A DNA stretch of 64,000 nucleotides, taken from assembly GCF_021390435.2 (NCBI RefSeq), contig NZ_JAJVCN010000001.1, positions 3,534,001 through 3,598,000 on the forward strand. Reading direction: 5' to 3'. The stretch comes from Kibdelosporangium philippinense. Lineage in GTDB: Bacteria > Actinomycetota > Actinomycetes > Mycobacteriales > Pseudonocardiaceae. The notes under the pieces are model-generated. The model did not search any database. It saw only the letters and a list, made by a program, of their open reading frames with translations, and was not told the origin of the DNA. This document shows positions 1 to 9,361 of this stretch, in pieces (position 1 is the first letter of the stretch; each line of letters opens with the position of its first letter). The position numbers and the translations under genes are program-made.

Positions 1-900
1 GGTGGTGAACGCCCGGCACACGCACGTCGCCAGCATGAACTGCTGTACCTCGTCGGGCTGCCGGGCGAACACCTCCCGCAGCAGGTAGTCGGCCACCACC
101 CGGTCGTCTCCGGTGATCCGGGGCAGCGCCGAGTCGGCGCTCAACGACGCGAACCTCAAGCCGGCGGCCCAGCCTTCGGTCCGTTCCATCAAGGCGGCGA
201 GCCCTGCCCGGGTCAGGGTGATCCCTTCCTTGGCATACAGCAGACGGGCTTCGGCCGCGGTGAACGTGAGCTCCTCTGGCCCGATCTCCCTGAGCCGGTT
301 CTCCAGCCGCAGCCTCGGCAGCACGAGCGGCGGCAGAAACCGGGTCGCCAGCACGACTCGCAGTGCGCGTGGTAAGTCGCGCAACAGCAGGTTCATCGTA
401 CGCACGGCCGCGTTGGACTGGATCTCGTGCACCCCGTCGATGATCAGCACCACCGGCTCGGACACCCGCTCGAACTCGGCGACGATCGCGTTGACAAGCA
501 CCGCATACGATTCGCCGCGCGGGATGGGCAGATCGCCCAGCGGAAGTGCGCAGCGCTCGCGTAGTGCTTGCAGGATGACCGTCCACAACACTGTGGGATC
601 GTTGTCCTCAGTGTCCACCGAGACCCATGCGACCGGCGTGTCCCAGCGTTCGATCCGGCGCCGTGCCCACGCCGCGAGCATCGTCGTCTTGCCTGCTCCC
701 GCCGGTGCGCAGACAACCGTCACCGGTGGTATAGCGTCGCCGTCGAACACCGCCGCGTCCAGCAGCGTGTGTAGCCGGTCCCGGATCAGCGTGGTGGGTG
801 GGACGTCCGGGATTCTGGTTCGCGCGGCAGGCACCGGTCCGCGGTGGCCGAGGCAGTTCCCTGTTCTGCCGGCTCGGCCTCTCGATCCCGTCAGCTGCAT
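1..900 (-). CDS. LuxR/MalT-type ATPase transcriptional regulator, C-terminus cut by window edge
   Basis: This gene runs leftwards off the window; its first 300 codons are present. The start ATG at 900-898 is preceded by GGAGAAGA, a good ribosome binding site. The visible part is the nucleotide-binding region of the large LuxR/MalT (STAND ATPase) regulators. A Walker A loop, APAGAGKTT, lies near residues 65-73. A Walker B-like strand, VVLIIDGVHEI, lies near residue 150, followed by LRVVLATR (sensor region). The family couples ATP and ligand binding to DNA binding through a C-terminal LuxR helix-turn-helix, which would lie outside the window. The target is unknown. It lies 110 bases downstream of the GH15 gene on the same strand. 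Confidence 0.85.
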   Translation of the reverse strand, partial: MQLTGSRGRAGRTGNCLGHRGPVPAARTRIPDVPPTTLIRDRLHTLLDAAVFDGDAIPPVTVVCAPAGAGKTTMLAAWARRRIERWDTPVAWVSVDTEDNDPTVLWTVILQALRERCALPLGDLPIPRGESYAVLVNAIVAEFERVSEPVVLIIDGVHEIQSNAAVRTMNLLLRDLPRALRVVLATRFLPPLVLPRLRLENRLREIGPEELTFTAAEARLLYAKEGITLTRAGLAALMERTEGWAAGLRFASLSADSALPRITGDDRVVADYLLREVFARQPDEVQQFMLATCVCRAFTT

Positions 901-1010
901 TCTTCTCCCCGATGCGTGTTTGCCCTGATTCGTTGCCCCGACTTGAAAGTCCACTTATCTAGCAGCCGGGAACAACCGCGCACTTCGTCCGCACGGGGTG
1001 ATTCACACCA

Positions 1011-2846
1011 TCAAATCCACTGTGGACCTGTGTTGTCCAGTGCGTCGTCAAGGGTGATCGCCGCGTCGATCAGGGAAAGGTGCGTGAACGCCTGCGGGAA
1101 GTTGCCGAGCTGTTCTCCGGTCGGACCGATCTCTTCGGCGTACAGGCCCAGATGTGTGCTGTAGGTGAGCATCTTCTCGAACACCAGTCGCGCTTTGTCC
1201 ACGTATCCGGCCTTGGCCAGCGCGTTGACGTAGGCGAACGTGCACAACGAGAAGGTTCCTTCGCCGCCGCGCAGGCCGTCCGGGGCCGCATCGGGGTTGT
1301 AGCGGTAGACGAGGCTGTCGACGACGAGCTCTTCCTCCATGGCGGTGAGCGTGGAGAACCATTTCGGGTCACGGGCCGCGACGAAGCCAACCTGGGACAT
1401 CCGGAGCAATGACGAGTCGAGCACGTCCGAGTCGTAGCGTTGGACGAACGCCCGGCGTCCCTTGTGCCAGCCGCGTTCCCAGATCTGCCGGTAGATCCGG
1501 TCCCGGTGCACCCGCCACCGGCCCGCCTGGCCGGGACGCCGCAGCGACTCGGACAGCCGGATGCCACGGTCGAAGGCCACCCAGCTCATCAGCCGGCCGT
1601 AGGTGAAGTCCGCCCGCCCGCCACGGGTCTCCCAAATGCCTTCCTCAGGCTGGTCCCAGTTGTCGCCAAGCCAGTCAAGCACGCCCGTGATCGCCTCCCA
1701 GCCCCGGTAACCGACCGCCAGCCCGTGCCGATGGCCCTGGTAGACGCTGTCGAGCAGCTCACCGTAGATGTCGAGCTGGAGCTGTCCCGCCGCGCCGTTG
1801 CCGATCCGCACCGGCCACGAACCCCGGTAGCCCGCCCAGTGATCGAGCGTCTGCTCGGTGAGATCAGTCGTACCGTCGACGCGGTACATGATCTGTAACC
1901 GGCCGGTTGTGTCCTGGTAGCGGTCGGCCAGCCAACCGGCGAAGTCCGCGGCTTCCTCGGTGAACCCCATACTCAGCAAGGAATACACGGCGAACGAGGC
2001 GTCCCGCACCCACGTGTAGCGATAGTCCCAGTTACGCAGTCCACCGATCTGCTCGGGCAGCCCTGCCGTCGGAGCCGCGACCATGGCCCCGGTCGGCGCG
2101 TAGGTCATCAGCTTCAGTGTCAGTACCGAGCGGTTCAGCATCTCCCGCCACCGGCCTCGATACGTCGATCTGGCCAGCCACGACCGCCAAAACCGGACGG
2201 TGAGCTGGAACAGATGCTCGAGCTCGGATGGCGGGATGGCCCGTGGCGGGCCGTCCGCGGCAGACTCGAGCACGAACCCACGCACCTCGCCCGCGTCCAA
2301 TGAGATCCGGCCGCGCACGGCGTTGTCGTCACCGACCCGGATCGCGGCCAGGCGCGTGTCCCCGGATTCGCGCACAGCATGCAGTGTCAGTGTCATTCCG
2401 CCGCTGTCGAACACCACGCCGTCGTCGGTCAGGTGGGTCTTGTGGGCCTGCCTGCCGTAGTCGAAGCGTGGCACGACCTCGACTTCGAAGTCGATCTGGC
2501 CACGGACAGAGCGCAGCATCCGGACAAGACGGTGGTTGTCGGTGGCGTGGGTCCGTGGTGCGAGCGGCATGAAGTCGACGAGCTCACCCGTGCCGGATCG
2601 GGTCATGAACCTCGTGATGAGCACGGCCGTGTCCGGCAGATAGAGCTGTTTCACCCGGTAGTCCTCGCCCACCGGCCGGACCACGCACCAGCCGCCGTGC
2701 TCGTGATCGAGCAGCGCGCCGAACACACTGGGCGAGTCGAACCTGGGGCAGCAGAACCAGTCGATCGCACCGTCGGCGCTGACCAGGGCCGCGGTCTGCA
2801 GGTCCCCGATCAGGCCGTGGTCGGCGATCATCGGATAGGCGTTCAC
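1011..2846 (-). CDS. Glycoside hydrolase family 15 (glucoamylase/trehalase-like)
   Basis: A 611-residue cytosolic-type GH15 protein with no signal peptide. Residues about 1-230 form the N-terminal beta domain, which opens with IADHGLIGDLQTAALV and IDWFCCPRFDSPSVF. The remainder is the alpha/alpha barrel, with the hallmark NWDYRYTWVRDAS near residues 272-284 and a C-terminal GNFPQAFTHLSLI. Relatives hydrolyse alpha-linked glucosides, and several actinobacterial members act as trehalases; the substrate here is not decided by sequence. Its ATG overlaps the TGA of the upstream M20 peptidase by four bases, so the two are probably translationally coupled. Confidence 0.9.
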   Translation of the reverse strand: MNAYPMIADHGLIGDLQTAALVSADGAIDWFCCPRFDSPSVFGALLDHEHGGWCVVRPVGEDYRVKQLYLPDTAVLITRFMTRSGTGELVDFMPLAPRTHATDNHRLVRMLRSVRGQIDFEVEVVPRFDYGRQAHKTHLTDDGVVFDSGGMTLTLHAVRESGDTRLAAIRVGDDNAVRGRISLDAGEVRGFVLESAADGPPRAIPPSELEHLFQLTVRFWRSWLARSTYRGRWREMLNRSVLTLKLMTYAPTGAMVAAPTAGLPEQIGGLRNWDYRYTWVRDASFAVYSLLSMGFTEEAADFAGWLADRYQDTTGRLQIMYRVDGTTDLTEQTLDHWAGYRGSWPVRIGNGAAGQLQLDIYGELLDSVYQGHRHGLAVGYRGWEAITGVLDWLGDNWDQPEEGIWETRGGRADFTYGRLMSWVAFDRGIRLSESLRRPGQAGRWRVHRDRIYRQIWERGWHKGRRAFVQRYDSDVLDSSLLRMSQVGFVAARDPKWFSTLTAMEEELVVDSLVYRYNPDAAPDGLRGGEGTFSLCTFAYVNALAKAGYVDKARLVFEKMLTYSTHLGLYAEEIGPTGEQLGNFPQAFTHLSLIDAAITLDDALDNTGPQWI

Positions 2847-4174
2847 GTGCGACTCCTTGCGTAGTGCGGCAAGAACAGGGCCTCAGCCAGCGCCATCCGC
2901 GCGATTTCGCCAGGGTCGACGCTCTCGTTCGCCGCGTGGATCAGCGCCTGTGGCTCCTCGACACCCATCAGGACCAGCTCGGCTTCGGGATAGATCGAAC
3001 TGAGAACTGTGCACAGCGGAATGGATCCGCCCTGACCGAGCTTGGCGGGCGGCCGCCCATAGGCCTCGGTCATCGCCATCGCGATGGCTTTGTGCGCGGG
3101 ACCGTCCACGCGGGTGCGGAACGGTTCGCCGACGGCTTCGGTCTCGACCTCGACTTGCGCTCCCCATGGGGCACTGGCGTGCAGGTGTTCGATGAGCGCG
3201 TTCCCGGCGGCAACGGGATCCATGCCCGGTGGGACACGCAGGTTCAACCGTGCGGCCGCCGTTGGCATGATGACCGCGCGCGATCCGGTCACCGGCGGGC
3301 AGTCGATACCGAGCACAGTGACTGCTGGACGCGCCCACAGCGTGTCGGCGACACCACCGTCGCCCAGCAACTCGACGCCGTCCAACACACCCGTATCGGC
3401 CCGGAACCGCGCGACCCGATACGGCTCCCCGGGCCAAGACTGGCCACGATCGAGTCCGAGCACGGCCGTGTTGCCCAGATCGTCCCGCAGTGTCGCCAGC
3501 ATCGCGATGAGTGCGGCCAGAGCGTCCGGGGCGGGACCGCCGAACGTGCCCGAGGGCAGGGAAGCGGTCATGGTCTTCACCGTGACGACGATGTTCACCA
3601 TGCCGCGCAGACTGACTGTCACAGCCGGGTGTCCGACAGCCGCGTTTCCCGTGTCGCACATGAGGACCGCGTCGGCGCGGAAGAGCTCTGGGCTCTGCCG
3701 GACGAGGTTCGCGAGTCCACCGGTACCCAGTTCCTCGGAACCTTCGATGGCAAGTCTCAGATTCACCGGCACGTGGTCCAACGCGCGCAGGGCCGTCAGG
3801 TGCATGACGATGTTGCCCTTGCTGTCCGCGGTTCCGCGGCCGTACCACCGGCCGTTCACGCGGCTCAGCACGAACGGCAGTGTGTGCCAAGCGGCGTTCT
3901 CGTCAAACGCGGGTTGCACGTCGTAGTGGGCGTAGAGCAACACCGTGGGCGCATCGGGATCGTCGCAGGCCCGCGAGCCGACCACGGCAAGGCTTCCGTC
4001 TGAAGTCTGCATGACGCGCGCGTCCAGGAAGCCTACATCCGCGAACTTGTCCGCGACCCACTGGGCCGCAAGACGGCATTCCACCGGCTCGGCACCTGCG
4101 ACCGATCGGATCGCGACGAGTTCTTCCAGGTCCGTCCAGGCGCGCGCCATCAGCCCGGCCACTCGCTCACGCAT
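2843..4174 (-). CDS. M20 family dipeptidase-like metallohydrolase
   Basis: A 443-residue di-zinc M20 peptidase, probably a cytosolic dipeptidase or carboxypeptidase. Metal and catalytic motifs are intact: LLYAHYDVQP (His and Asp), GRGTADSKGN (bridging Asp), EGSEELGT (catalytic Glu pair), CDTGN, and a C-terminal HAANESV. An upstream in-frame ATG at 4261 exists. I choose the ATG at 4174 because AGGAGGT lies 9 bases ahead of it; GTG at 4177 is the alternative. The stop overlaps the GH15 start (ATGA). A 138-base spacer separates it from the upstream APC permease. Confidence 0.88.
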   Translation of the reverse strand: MRERVAGLMARAWTDLEELVAIRSVAGAEPVECRLAAQWVADKFADVGFLDARVMQTSDGSLAVVGSRACDDPDAPTVLLYAHYDVQPAFDENAAWHTLPFVLSRVNGRWYGRGTADSKGNIVMHLTALRALDHVPVNLRLAIEGSEELGTGGLANLVRQSPELFRADAVLMCDTGNAAVGHPAVTVSLRGMVNIVVTVKTMTASLPSGTFGGPAPDALAALIAMLATLRDDLGNTAVLGLDRGQSWPGEPYRVARFRADTGVLDGVELLGDGGVADTLWARPAVTVLGIDCPPVTGSRAVIMPTAAARLNLRVPPGMDPVAAGNALIEHLHASAPWGAQVEVETEAVGEPFRTRVDGPAHKAIAMAMTEAYGRPPAKLGQGGSIPLCTVLSSIYPEAELVLMGVEEPQALIHAANESVDPGEIARMALAEALFLPHYARSRT

Positions 4175-4312
4175 CACGCATCGACCTCCTTCTGTTTTCA
4201 TGAGGGTTTGCGGGCCTTGTAGAACAGCAGCGGGACGCCGATGCCAAGGCGATCCACGCATGTCTCCACATGCCGTCAGATTCGCGATCTCGTCGGCGTA
4301 CCGATTCGTCCG

Positions 4313-5575
4313 TCACGGGTGAGATGCCCGGATCACCCGCCGCAGCAGATCCATGACGACGGCCAGTACGACCACCCCGACCATCGCGACCAAGGTCGCG
4401 GGCGCTGTCTGCGCCGTGTGCACCACGAAGACGATCAGGACAGCCGCCGTGAGCTGGACCCCCACGACCAACGGCCATGCCCGCGCCCCGGTCTGCGATC
4501 TGAGCCGGAACGCGGCAATGGATGTCACGAGGAAGATCACCAACGCGACCGCGCTACCCACCGAGGCGATCGCGGTCAAGCCGACCAGATTCGCGATCAG
4601 CAGCACGATCACCACCGAGATCACCACGCCCCGCATACCGCCGACGCGCGCACGACTGCCGATCACCTTGGGAAACGTGCTCGAACCGGCCAGCTCCATT
4701 GTCGATCCCATGGCAGCGAACAGGTTCGCGTTCACCGACGACGACGTCCCGAGCATCGCGACGAGCGTCATCATCACAAATCCCGCCGTGCCCAACGAAG
4801 GCTCGGCCGCCACAGCCAACGCGGTTTCGCCGTTGTCGATCACCTGTGGCACGGTCAGCGTTCCGAAGACACCGAGCGCGATCAGGACGTACAACGGGAT
4901 CGTGATCCCCAACGACAAGTACATCGCCCGCGGCAAGGACTTGGCGGGATCTCGCAGCTCCGCACCGGTGAAACTGACCACGACGAAACCAAGGCACGCG
5001 AAGAACGCCAGCGCCACGCTGGACACCATGTGCATCGCGGACAGGTAGGACGATGGCGCGAGCAACCCCGGTTCGATGTCGATGAACGTCACCATGACGA
5101 ACACCGCTAACACGGCCAGCATCACCACGACTATCAAAGTCCGCAGTCGTTCGATCGACTTCGCGCCCGCGATATTGGCCGCCGCGGCCGCCACGATCAC
5201 CGCTGTTGTCAGCACTTTCGCCCAGCCGGTCGAACCGTCGAAAAACAGAGCGGATCCGTAGTGCCCGAACGACACCGACACCATCGCGGTGACGATCAGG
5301 GCAGCGAAATACAGCAGCCATGATGCCACCGAACTGATGTGCCCCCGGCCGAACCCCTTGAGCAGATACGTCACCATCCCGCCGGAAGACGGGTAGCGCG
5401 CACCGAGTTTCGCGACGGCGTATCCCTGTAACAACGCAAGCACACCGCCGAACAGGAACGAAAGCCATACCGCCGAGCCGGCCATCGCGCCCGCTTCACC
5501 GAGCAGAACGAAGACTCCGGCGCCCACCATCGAACCGATGCCAAGGAATGCGGCACCGCGGATCGTCATCCCCAT
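4313..5575 (-). CDS. APC superfamily amino acid permease
   Basis: A 420-residue inner-membrane transporter with about 12 hydrophobic segments. The N-terminus carries the APC signature region GIGSMVGAGVFVLLGEAGAMAG in helix 1, then SGGMVTYLLKGFG, and later FVVVSFTGAELRDPAKSLPRA, the conserved stretch around helix 6. Members import amino acids or amines by proton symport or exchange; the substrate is not clear. Start ATG 5575 follows GGAGG by 4 bases, and a second ATG two codons later is also possible. Its position upstream of the M20 peptidase suggests a link to peptide or amino acid use. Confidence 0.85.
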   Translation of the reverse strand: MGMTIRGAAFLGIGSMVGAGVFVLLGEAGAMAGSAVWLSFLFGGVLALLQGYAVAKLGARYPSSGGMVTYLLKGFGRGHISSVASWLLYFAALIVTAMVSVSFGHYGSALFFDGSTGWAKVLTTAVIVAAAAANIAGAKSIERLRTLIVVVMLAVLAVFVMVTFIDIEPGLLAPSSYLSAMHMVSSVALAFFACLGFVVVSFTGAELRDPAKSLPRAMYLSLGITIPLYVLIALGVFGTLTVPQVIDNGETALAVAAEPSLGTAGFVMMTLVAMLGTSSSVNANLFAAMGSTMELAGSSTFPKVIGSRARVGGMRGVVISVVIVLLIANLVGLTAIASVGSAVALVIFLVTSIAAFRLRSQTGARAWPLVVGVQLTAAVLIVFVVHTAQTAPATLVAMVGVVVLAVVMDLLRRVIRASHP

Positions 5576-5738
5576 CCGGCCTCCTCATTGGTCGGGGCCA
5601 TCGACGCTATGCGCGCAGCAGGCGACCACGGATCGCTCGGCCAGGGTGAATCGAGGCGCGACTCACCCGGATCGGACGAGGAAACCGCTCAACGGATCGG
5701 GTGACCGTGTCGGTGAGACAATCGAAGGAGGCGTCGAG

Positions 5739-5921
5739 ATGTCCCGCGAATCCGGCGGCAAACGACGACGAAGGCTCTTTCTCGCCGGCCTCGTCCTCGC
5801 TCTCATACCGATGACCACGGCACCACATCGAGAGTCCACATGCGACTCCGATTCGCTGGTGTGCGCGTCGATCGACCTGTTCAGGACGTTAGGTCCACTG
5901 GTCCGATATCTCCTGCCCTGA
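5739..5921 (+). CDS. Small exported or membrane-anchored protein (60 aa)
   Basis: A short gene with a strong ribosome binding site: AAGGAGG ends 7 bases before the ATG. The product starts with a basic stretch (GGKRRRR) followed by a hydrophobic core (LFLAGLVLALIPM), typical of a signal peptide or anchor. The rest is about 35 residues and contains two cysteines in CDSDSLVC that could form a disulfide. It is divergent from the APC permease. I do not recognise a family and no function is assigned. Other ORFs here start further upstream without a binding site. Confidence 0.55.
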   Translation: MSRESGGKRRRRLFLAGLVLALIPMTTAPHRESTCDSDSLVCASIDLFRTLGPLVRYLLP

Positions 5922-5980
5922 GGCCTACGGCCGCAGCCGCCACAATCCGGGTCCCGCTGCGCCCGGTCCGTCGCGACCGG

Positions 5981-6037
5981 CTGTTCGAAATGCTCAACGT
6001 CTCGATCAACACAGTCAAGGCTCATCCGCGCGGCATC
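5981..6037 (+). pseudogene. Possible remnant of a LuxR-type helix-turn-helix
   Basis: A 19-codon stretch reads LFEMLNVSINTVKAHPRGI. It resembles the recognition-helix part of LuxR/NarL DNA-binding domains, where VS-NTVK-H-R-I is the usual pattern. A proline replaces the usual leucine, and I could not follow the domain in either direction. It lies in the 220-base gap before the GAF-ANTAR gene. The match is short, so this could be coincidence. Confidence 0.25.
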
Positions 6038-6140
6038 CACGTGGCCTCCTGTGATCACAGTCATCCGCTACGGGTGACGCGCGATCCCTTGTTGCCACAG
6101 CACATTCAACCCAGTCACGAAGCTGCGCGAAGGAGGATCC

Positions 6141-6893
6141 ATGGAAGTGCGGATCGAGGACCTCATGTCGGATGTGCTCGCCGGTATGGCGCAGGAAATG
6201 CCGTGGTCGCTTGGCGCGGACGTCATCGCGTTCCGGCATGATCACCCGGTCGTCTACTCCACTTACGGCGTGGGCATCACCTTGCAGAACGTCCAGGAGC
6301 ATCTTCGAACCGGACCGACTCGCGAGGCCGCGACCACCGACGGCCCGATCATGAGCGACAACATATGGCACGACAGGCGATGGCCGGCGCTTGACCTGTC
6401 TCGGACACGCGCCTTGTATCCCCAGCACGCACGTTTGCTGGAGAAGGTGCATGGCGTCGTGGCGGTGCCCGGCTTGCAGGACGACAGCGGGCTCGTTGTC
6501 ATCACCGCATACCTCGGCGAAGCGCCCAACGACAGCGTGTTGGACACAATGTCGCGCTACGAACGGCTCGTCAGCGCCGACGTAGCTGTGCTGTCGTCGT
6601 TATCCGACACTGACCAGCGAACCAGCCGGGTGTTGGCAGCATTGCACCGCAGGGACGTGATCGAGCAAGCAAAGGGTGTGGTGATGGCGACCTGCCGGAC
6701 CGACCACACGATGGCGTGGTTGTTGCTTCAGGACGCATGTCGCCGGACGAACACCACCCTCAACGCGCTGGCGGCCGAACTCGTCAGACAGGTCAGGTCC
6801 GAAGCGGACACACTCGGCGAGTCCGGGACCGGTCGCGCCGCCGGTGAACTGTGGTCGGCGTTGCGGCACATCCACGCCACGGCCGGTATCTGA
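6141..6893 (+). CDS. GAF and ANTAR domain antitermination regulator
   Basis: A 250-residue soluble regulator. Residues about 1-165 fit a GAF sensor domain. The C-terminus is an ANTAR RNA-binding domain: ALHRRDVIEQAKGVVMA, then a three-helix bundle with AWLLLQDACRRTNTTLNALA. ANTAR proteins bind paired hexaloop hairpins in nascent transcripts and prevent termination; the ligand here is unknown. The start ATG follows GAAGGAGG with 6 bases of spacing. An IS5-family element lies 47 bases downstream and separates it from the DUF7144 gene. Confidence 0.88.
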   Translation: MEVRIEDLMSDVLAGMAQEMPWSLGADVIAFRHDHPVVYSTYGVGITLQNVQEHLRTGPTREAATTDGPIMSDNIWHDRRWPALDLSRTRALYPQHARLLEKVHGVVAVPGLQDDSGLVVITAYLGEAPNDSVLDTMSRYERLVSADVAVLSSLSDTDQRTSRVLAALHRRDVIEQAKGVVMATCRTDHTMAWLLLQDACRRTNTTLNALAAELVRQVRSEADTLGESGTGRAAGELWSALRHIHATAGI

Positions 6894-6940
6894 CCTCTCT
6901 GCCCCCTCGTCCCGCGCCCACCTCGATCGTCCGCCTCTAG

Positions 6941-7877
6941 GGCCTGTTTCACAAGTTGATCAAGGTTTGAGATGATCTTGATTCGTGGGGCGTGGTGATC
7001 TGACCAACGAGCAGTGGGCGAAGCTGGAACCCTTGCTGCCCAGGGGCAAGAAGCCTGGCAGGCCGCCGAAGCATGCGAAGCGGAAGCTTATTGACGGGAT
7101 CCGGTTTCGGGTTCGAACCGGTGTGCCGTGGCGGGATCTGCCGGAGCGTTACGGCCCGTGGGAGACGGTGTATGGCTTGTTCCGGCGGTGGCAACGGGAT
7201 GGCACGTGGAAGAGGATTCTGGTCGCGTTGCAGGCGGACGCGGACGCTGCGGGCCTGATCACCTGGGATGTCAGCGTGGACTCCACGGTGGCTCGTGCGC
7301 ACCAGCACGCGGCTGGTGCGCGTCAAAAGGGGATCTCCAGAAGGAGTCTCCGGGCGGGGTCGAGGTCGAACCGGCCGATCACGGGCTGGGGCGCTCCCGA
7401 GGCGGGTTGACGACCAAGACTCACCTGGCGGTCGAGCAGGGACAAAAGCCCTTATCAATCGTGATCACCGCTGGCCAGCGAGGTGACTCGCCCCAGTTTC
7501 AGGTGGTGCTCGACCGTATCCGGGTACCCCGGCGGGATCGCGGTCGGCCGCGCTGCCGCCCGAATCGGGTGCTCGGCGACAAAGCCTACGGGTCCCGCGC
7601 CAACCGCGCCTACCTGCGCAGGCGCGGTATCCGCTGCACCATCCCGGACAAGGCCGACCAGGTCCGCAACCGCAAGAACAAGGGCTCACACGGAGGACGA
7701 CCACCCGCATTCGACAAGGAGATCTACAAGCAACGGCACGCTGTCGAGTGCGGGATCAACCGTCTCAAACGAAACCGAGCCGTCGCCACCAGATACGACA
7801 AGCTCGCCGTTCGCTACGAAACCACGGTCACCATCGCAGCGATCAACGAGTGGCTCCCATGACTTTCGAAACAGACC
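6941..7877 (+). mobile_element. IS5-family (IS427-like) insertion sequence, 937 bp, with CTAG target duplication
   Basis: A complete element. The left end GGCCTGTTTCACAAGT matches the inverted right end GGTCTGTTTCGAAAGT (terminal inverted repeats of about 16 bp, 3 mismatches). It is flanked on both sides by CTAG (6937-6940 and 7878-7881), a 4-bp target duplication of the YTAR type known for IS5. The two-frame transposase fills nearly all of it. The insertion leaves the GGAG binding site of the next gene just outside the right end but cuts that gene from any promoter further upstream. Confidence 0.92.
6985..7862 (+). CDS. IS5-family transposase, expressed by -1 frameshift
   Basis: The transposase is split between two frames. 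The first (from GTG 6985) encodes the DUF4096-type N-terminus: [31 protein letters not shown] and [19 protein letters not shown]. The second continues with [33 protein letters not shown] and [19 protein letters not shown], which carry the rest of the DDE site. The frames join at A-AAG-GGG (7326-7332), a -1 slippery heptamer, just where the protein sequence requires the switch. Programmed -1 frameshifting is well known in this IS group. Without it, translation ends at 7410. Confidence 0.9.
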
Positions 7878-7889
7878 CTAGGAGACTTG

Positions 7890-8312
7890 ATGACTGACTT
7901 CCCGAAACAACGCTCCGACAGCCGAATCACTATGTGGTCGGGCTGGATCTGGTTCGCGGCCATCGTCATGGTGCTCACGGGCGTCTTCAACGCCGTCGAA
8001 GGCCTCGTGGCGTTGCTCAACCGCGCGTTCTACGTGACCAACGGCGAAGACCTGGTCGTGCTCAACCTGACCACGTGGGGATGGGTGCATCTACTGATCG
8101 GCCTCCTGGTCGGGGCGGCCGGACTCGCGTTGCTGACCGGGGCCGCGTGGGCCCGGGTCGTCGCCGTCGCGATCGCGTCGGTGAACGCCATCGCCCAGGT
8201 CACGTTCATCTCAGCCTATCCAGTGTGGTCCACAATCGTGATCGCCCTGTCGGTCCTGGTGATCTGGGCGATCGTCGTACATGGCAGGGACGCCACGGAC
8301 GAACTGCCGTGA
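7890..8312 (+). CDS. DUF7144-type four-helix membrane protein
   Basis: A 140-residue integral membrane protein with four hydrophobic helices and conserved features of the DUF7144 family: MWSGWIWFAAIVMVLTG near the start, a VTNGEDLVVLNLTTWGW loop between helices 1 and 2, and HLLIGLLVGAAG. Function unknown. ATG 7890 follows GGAG, which lies just outside the IS5 right end, so the IS did not damage the gene itself. Its stop overlaps the GTG start of the AI-2E family gene, the first junction of a three-gene coupled operon. Confidence 0.75.
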   Translation: MTDFPKQRSDSRITMWSGWIWFAAIVMVLTGVFNAVEGLVALLNRAFYVTNGEDLVVLNLTTWGWVHLLIGLLVGAAGLALLTGAAWARVVAVAIASVNAIAQVTFISAYPVWSTIVIALSVLVIWAIVVHGRDATDELP

Positions 8313-9361
8313 CCGAGGCGATGCCACGCGCACTGGTCTTGCTACTGGGCGCGGCAGCGACCGTGATCACTGTCGCCGGTCTCAAGACCATCGCGTGGCT
8401 CGCGGCGCCGGTGCTGCTCGCGCTCGTCATCGTGATCGCGGTCAGTCCGGTGCACCAATGGCTCAGACGGGTGGGCTTTCCCGCGTGGGCGGCGACGTTG
8501 GTCCTTGTCGTACTCGTCTACGGCACACTGATCACATTCGCAGTGGTCACGTTCGTGTCATTGGCGCAACTGGCAGCGACCTTGCCGAGGTACGCCGATC
8601 GCTACAACGGCCTCGTGGTAGATGTGACCCGCGCGCTGCGGAGTATGGGTATCGCGCCGGAGCAGGTCCGTGACGCGCTGTCCACAATAGACTTCGGCAA
8701 GATCATGCCGTACATCGGCGCGATCATCCGCAACCTCACCGGACTGACCACCAGTCTGATCTTCCTGCTGGCGTTGCTGTTGTTCTTGAGCGTCGAGGCG
8801 ACCGGAGTGGACGCCCGGCTCTCCGACATCGCCGCCGACCGTCCACAAGTAACCGCCGCACTGCTCACCTTCGCCAGGCGAACCCGTAGCTACCTGACCG
8901 TGACGACCATCTTCGGACTCATCATCGCGGTCATCGACGCGATCGCACTCGCGCTGCTGGGTATTCCTTTGGCCGTCCTATGGGGATTGCTGTCGTTCGT
9001 AACCAACTACATCCCCAATATCGGCTTCTTGATGGGAGTCGTCCCACCGGCGGTGCTCGCCCTGCTGGTCGGTGGCTGGCAACTGATGCTGGTCGTGATC
9101 CTGATCTACTGGGCGGTCAACTTCGTGGTGCAGTCCGTGATCCAACCGATCTACGTCGGCGACAGCATCGGTCTGTCACCGGTAATGACCTTCGTGGCGC
9201 TGGTGTTCTGGGCGTGGGTGTTCGGGCCGCTGGGCGCGTTGCTCGCGATCCCGATGACAGTGCTCGTCATGGCGGTGCTTGTGGACAGCGATCCACGGGC
9301 GGGGTGGGCCGCGGCACTGACTCGGCGCAACAAACGATCAACAAGAAAGGACAAGTTGTGA
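8309..9361 (+). CDS. AI-2E family (UPF0118) transporter
   Basis: A 350-residue polytopic membrane protein of the AI-2E exporter superfamily, which includes TqsA and Na+/H+ antiporter-like members. It has about eight helices, a central hydrophilic segment (residues about 95-140), and family stretches AIALALLGIPLAVLWGLLSF, NYIPNIGFLMG and QSVIQPIYVGDSIGLSPV. The name reflects homology; transport of autoinducer-2 is not implied. GTG 8309 overlaps the DUF7144 stop, and its own TGA overlaps the GTG start of the DUF1269 gene. Confidence 0.88.
   Translation: MTEAMPRALVLLLGAAATVITVAGLKTIAWLAAPVLLALVIVIAVSPVHQWLRRVGFPAWAATLVLVVLVYGTLITFAVVTFVSLAQLAATLPRYADRYNGLVVDVTRALRSMGIAPEQVRDALSTIDFGKIMPYIGAIIRNLTGLTTSLIFLLALLLFLSVEATGVDARLSDIAADRPQVTAALLTFARRTRSYLTVTTIFGLIIAVIDAIALALLGIPLAVLWGLLSFVTNYIPNIGFLMGVVPPAVLALLVGGWQLMLVVILIYWAVNFVVQSVIQPIYVGDSIGLSPVMTFVALVFWAWVFGPLGALLAIPMTVLVMAVLVDSDPRAGWAAALTRRNKRSTRKDKL

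Noticed and set aside
113..928. 271-codon plus-strand ORF at the left end
   Set aside because: It is antisense to the LuxR/MalT regulator, whose minus frame has Walker motifs and a good ribosome binding site. The plus reading is Arg/Ser-rich with no motif.
4241..5110. 289-codon plus-strand ORF
   Set aside because: Antisense to the APC permease; His/Asp/Arg-rich with no binding site.
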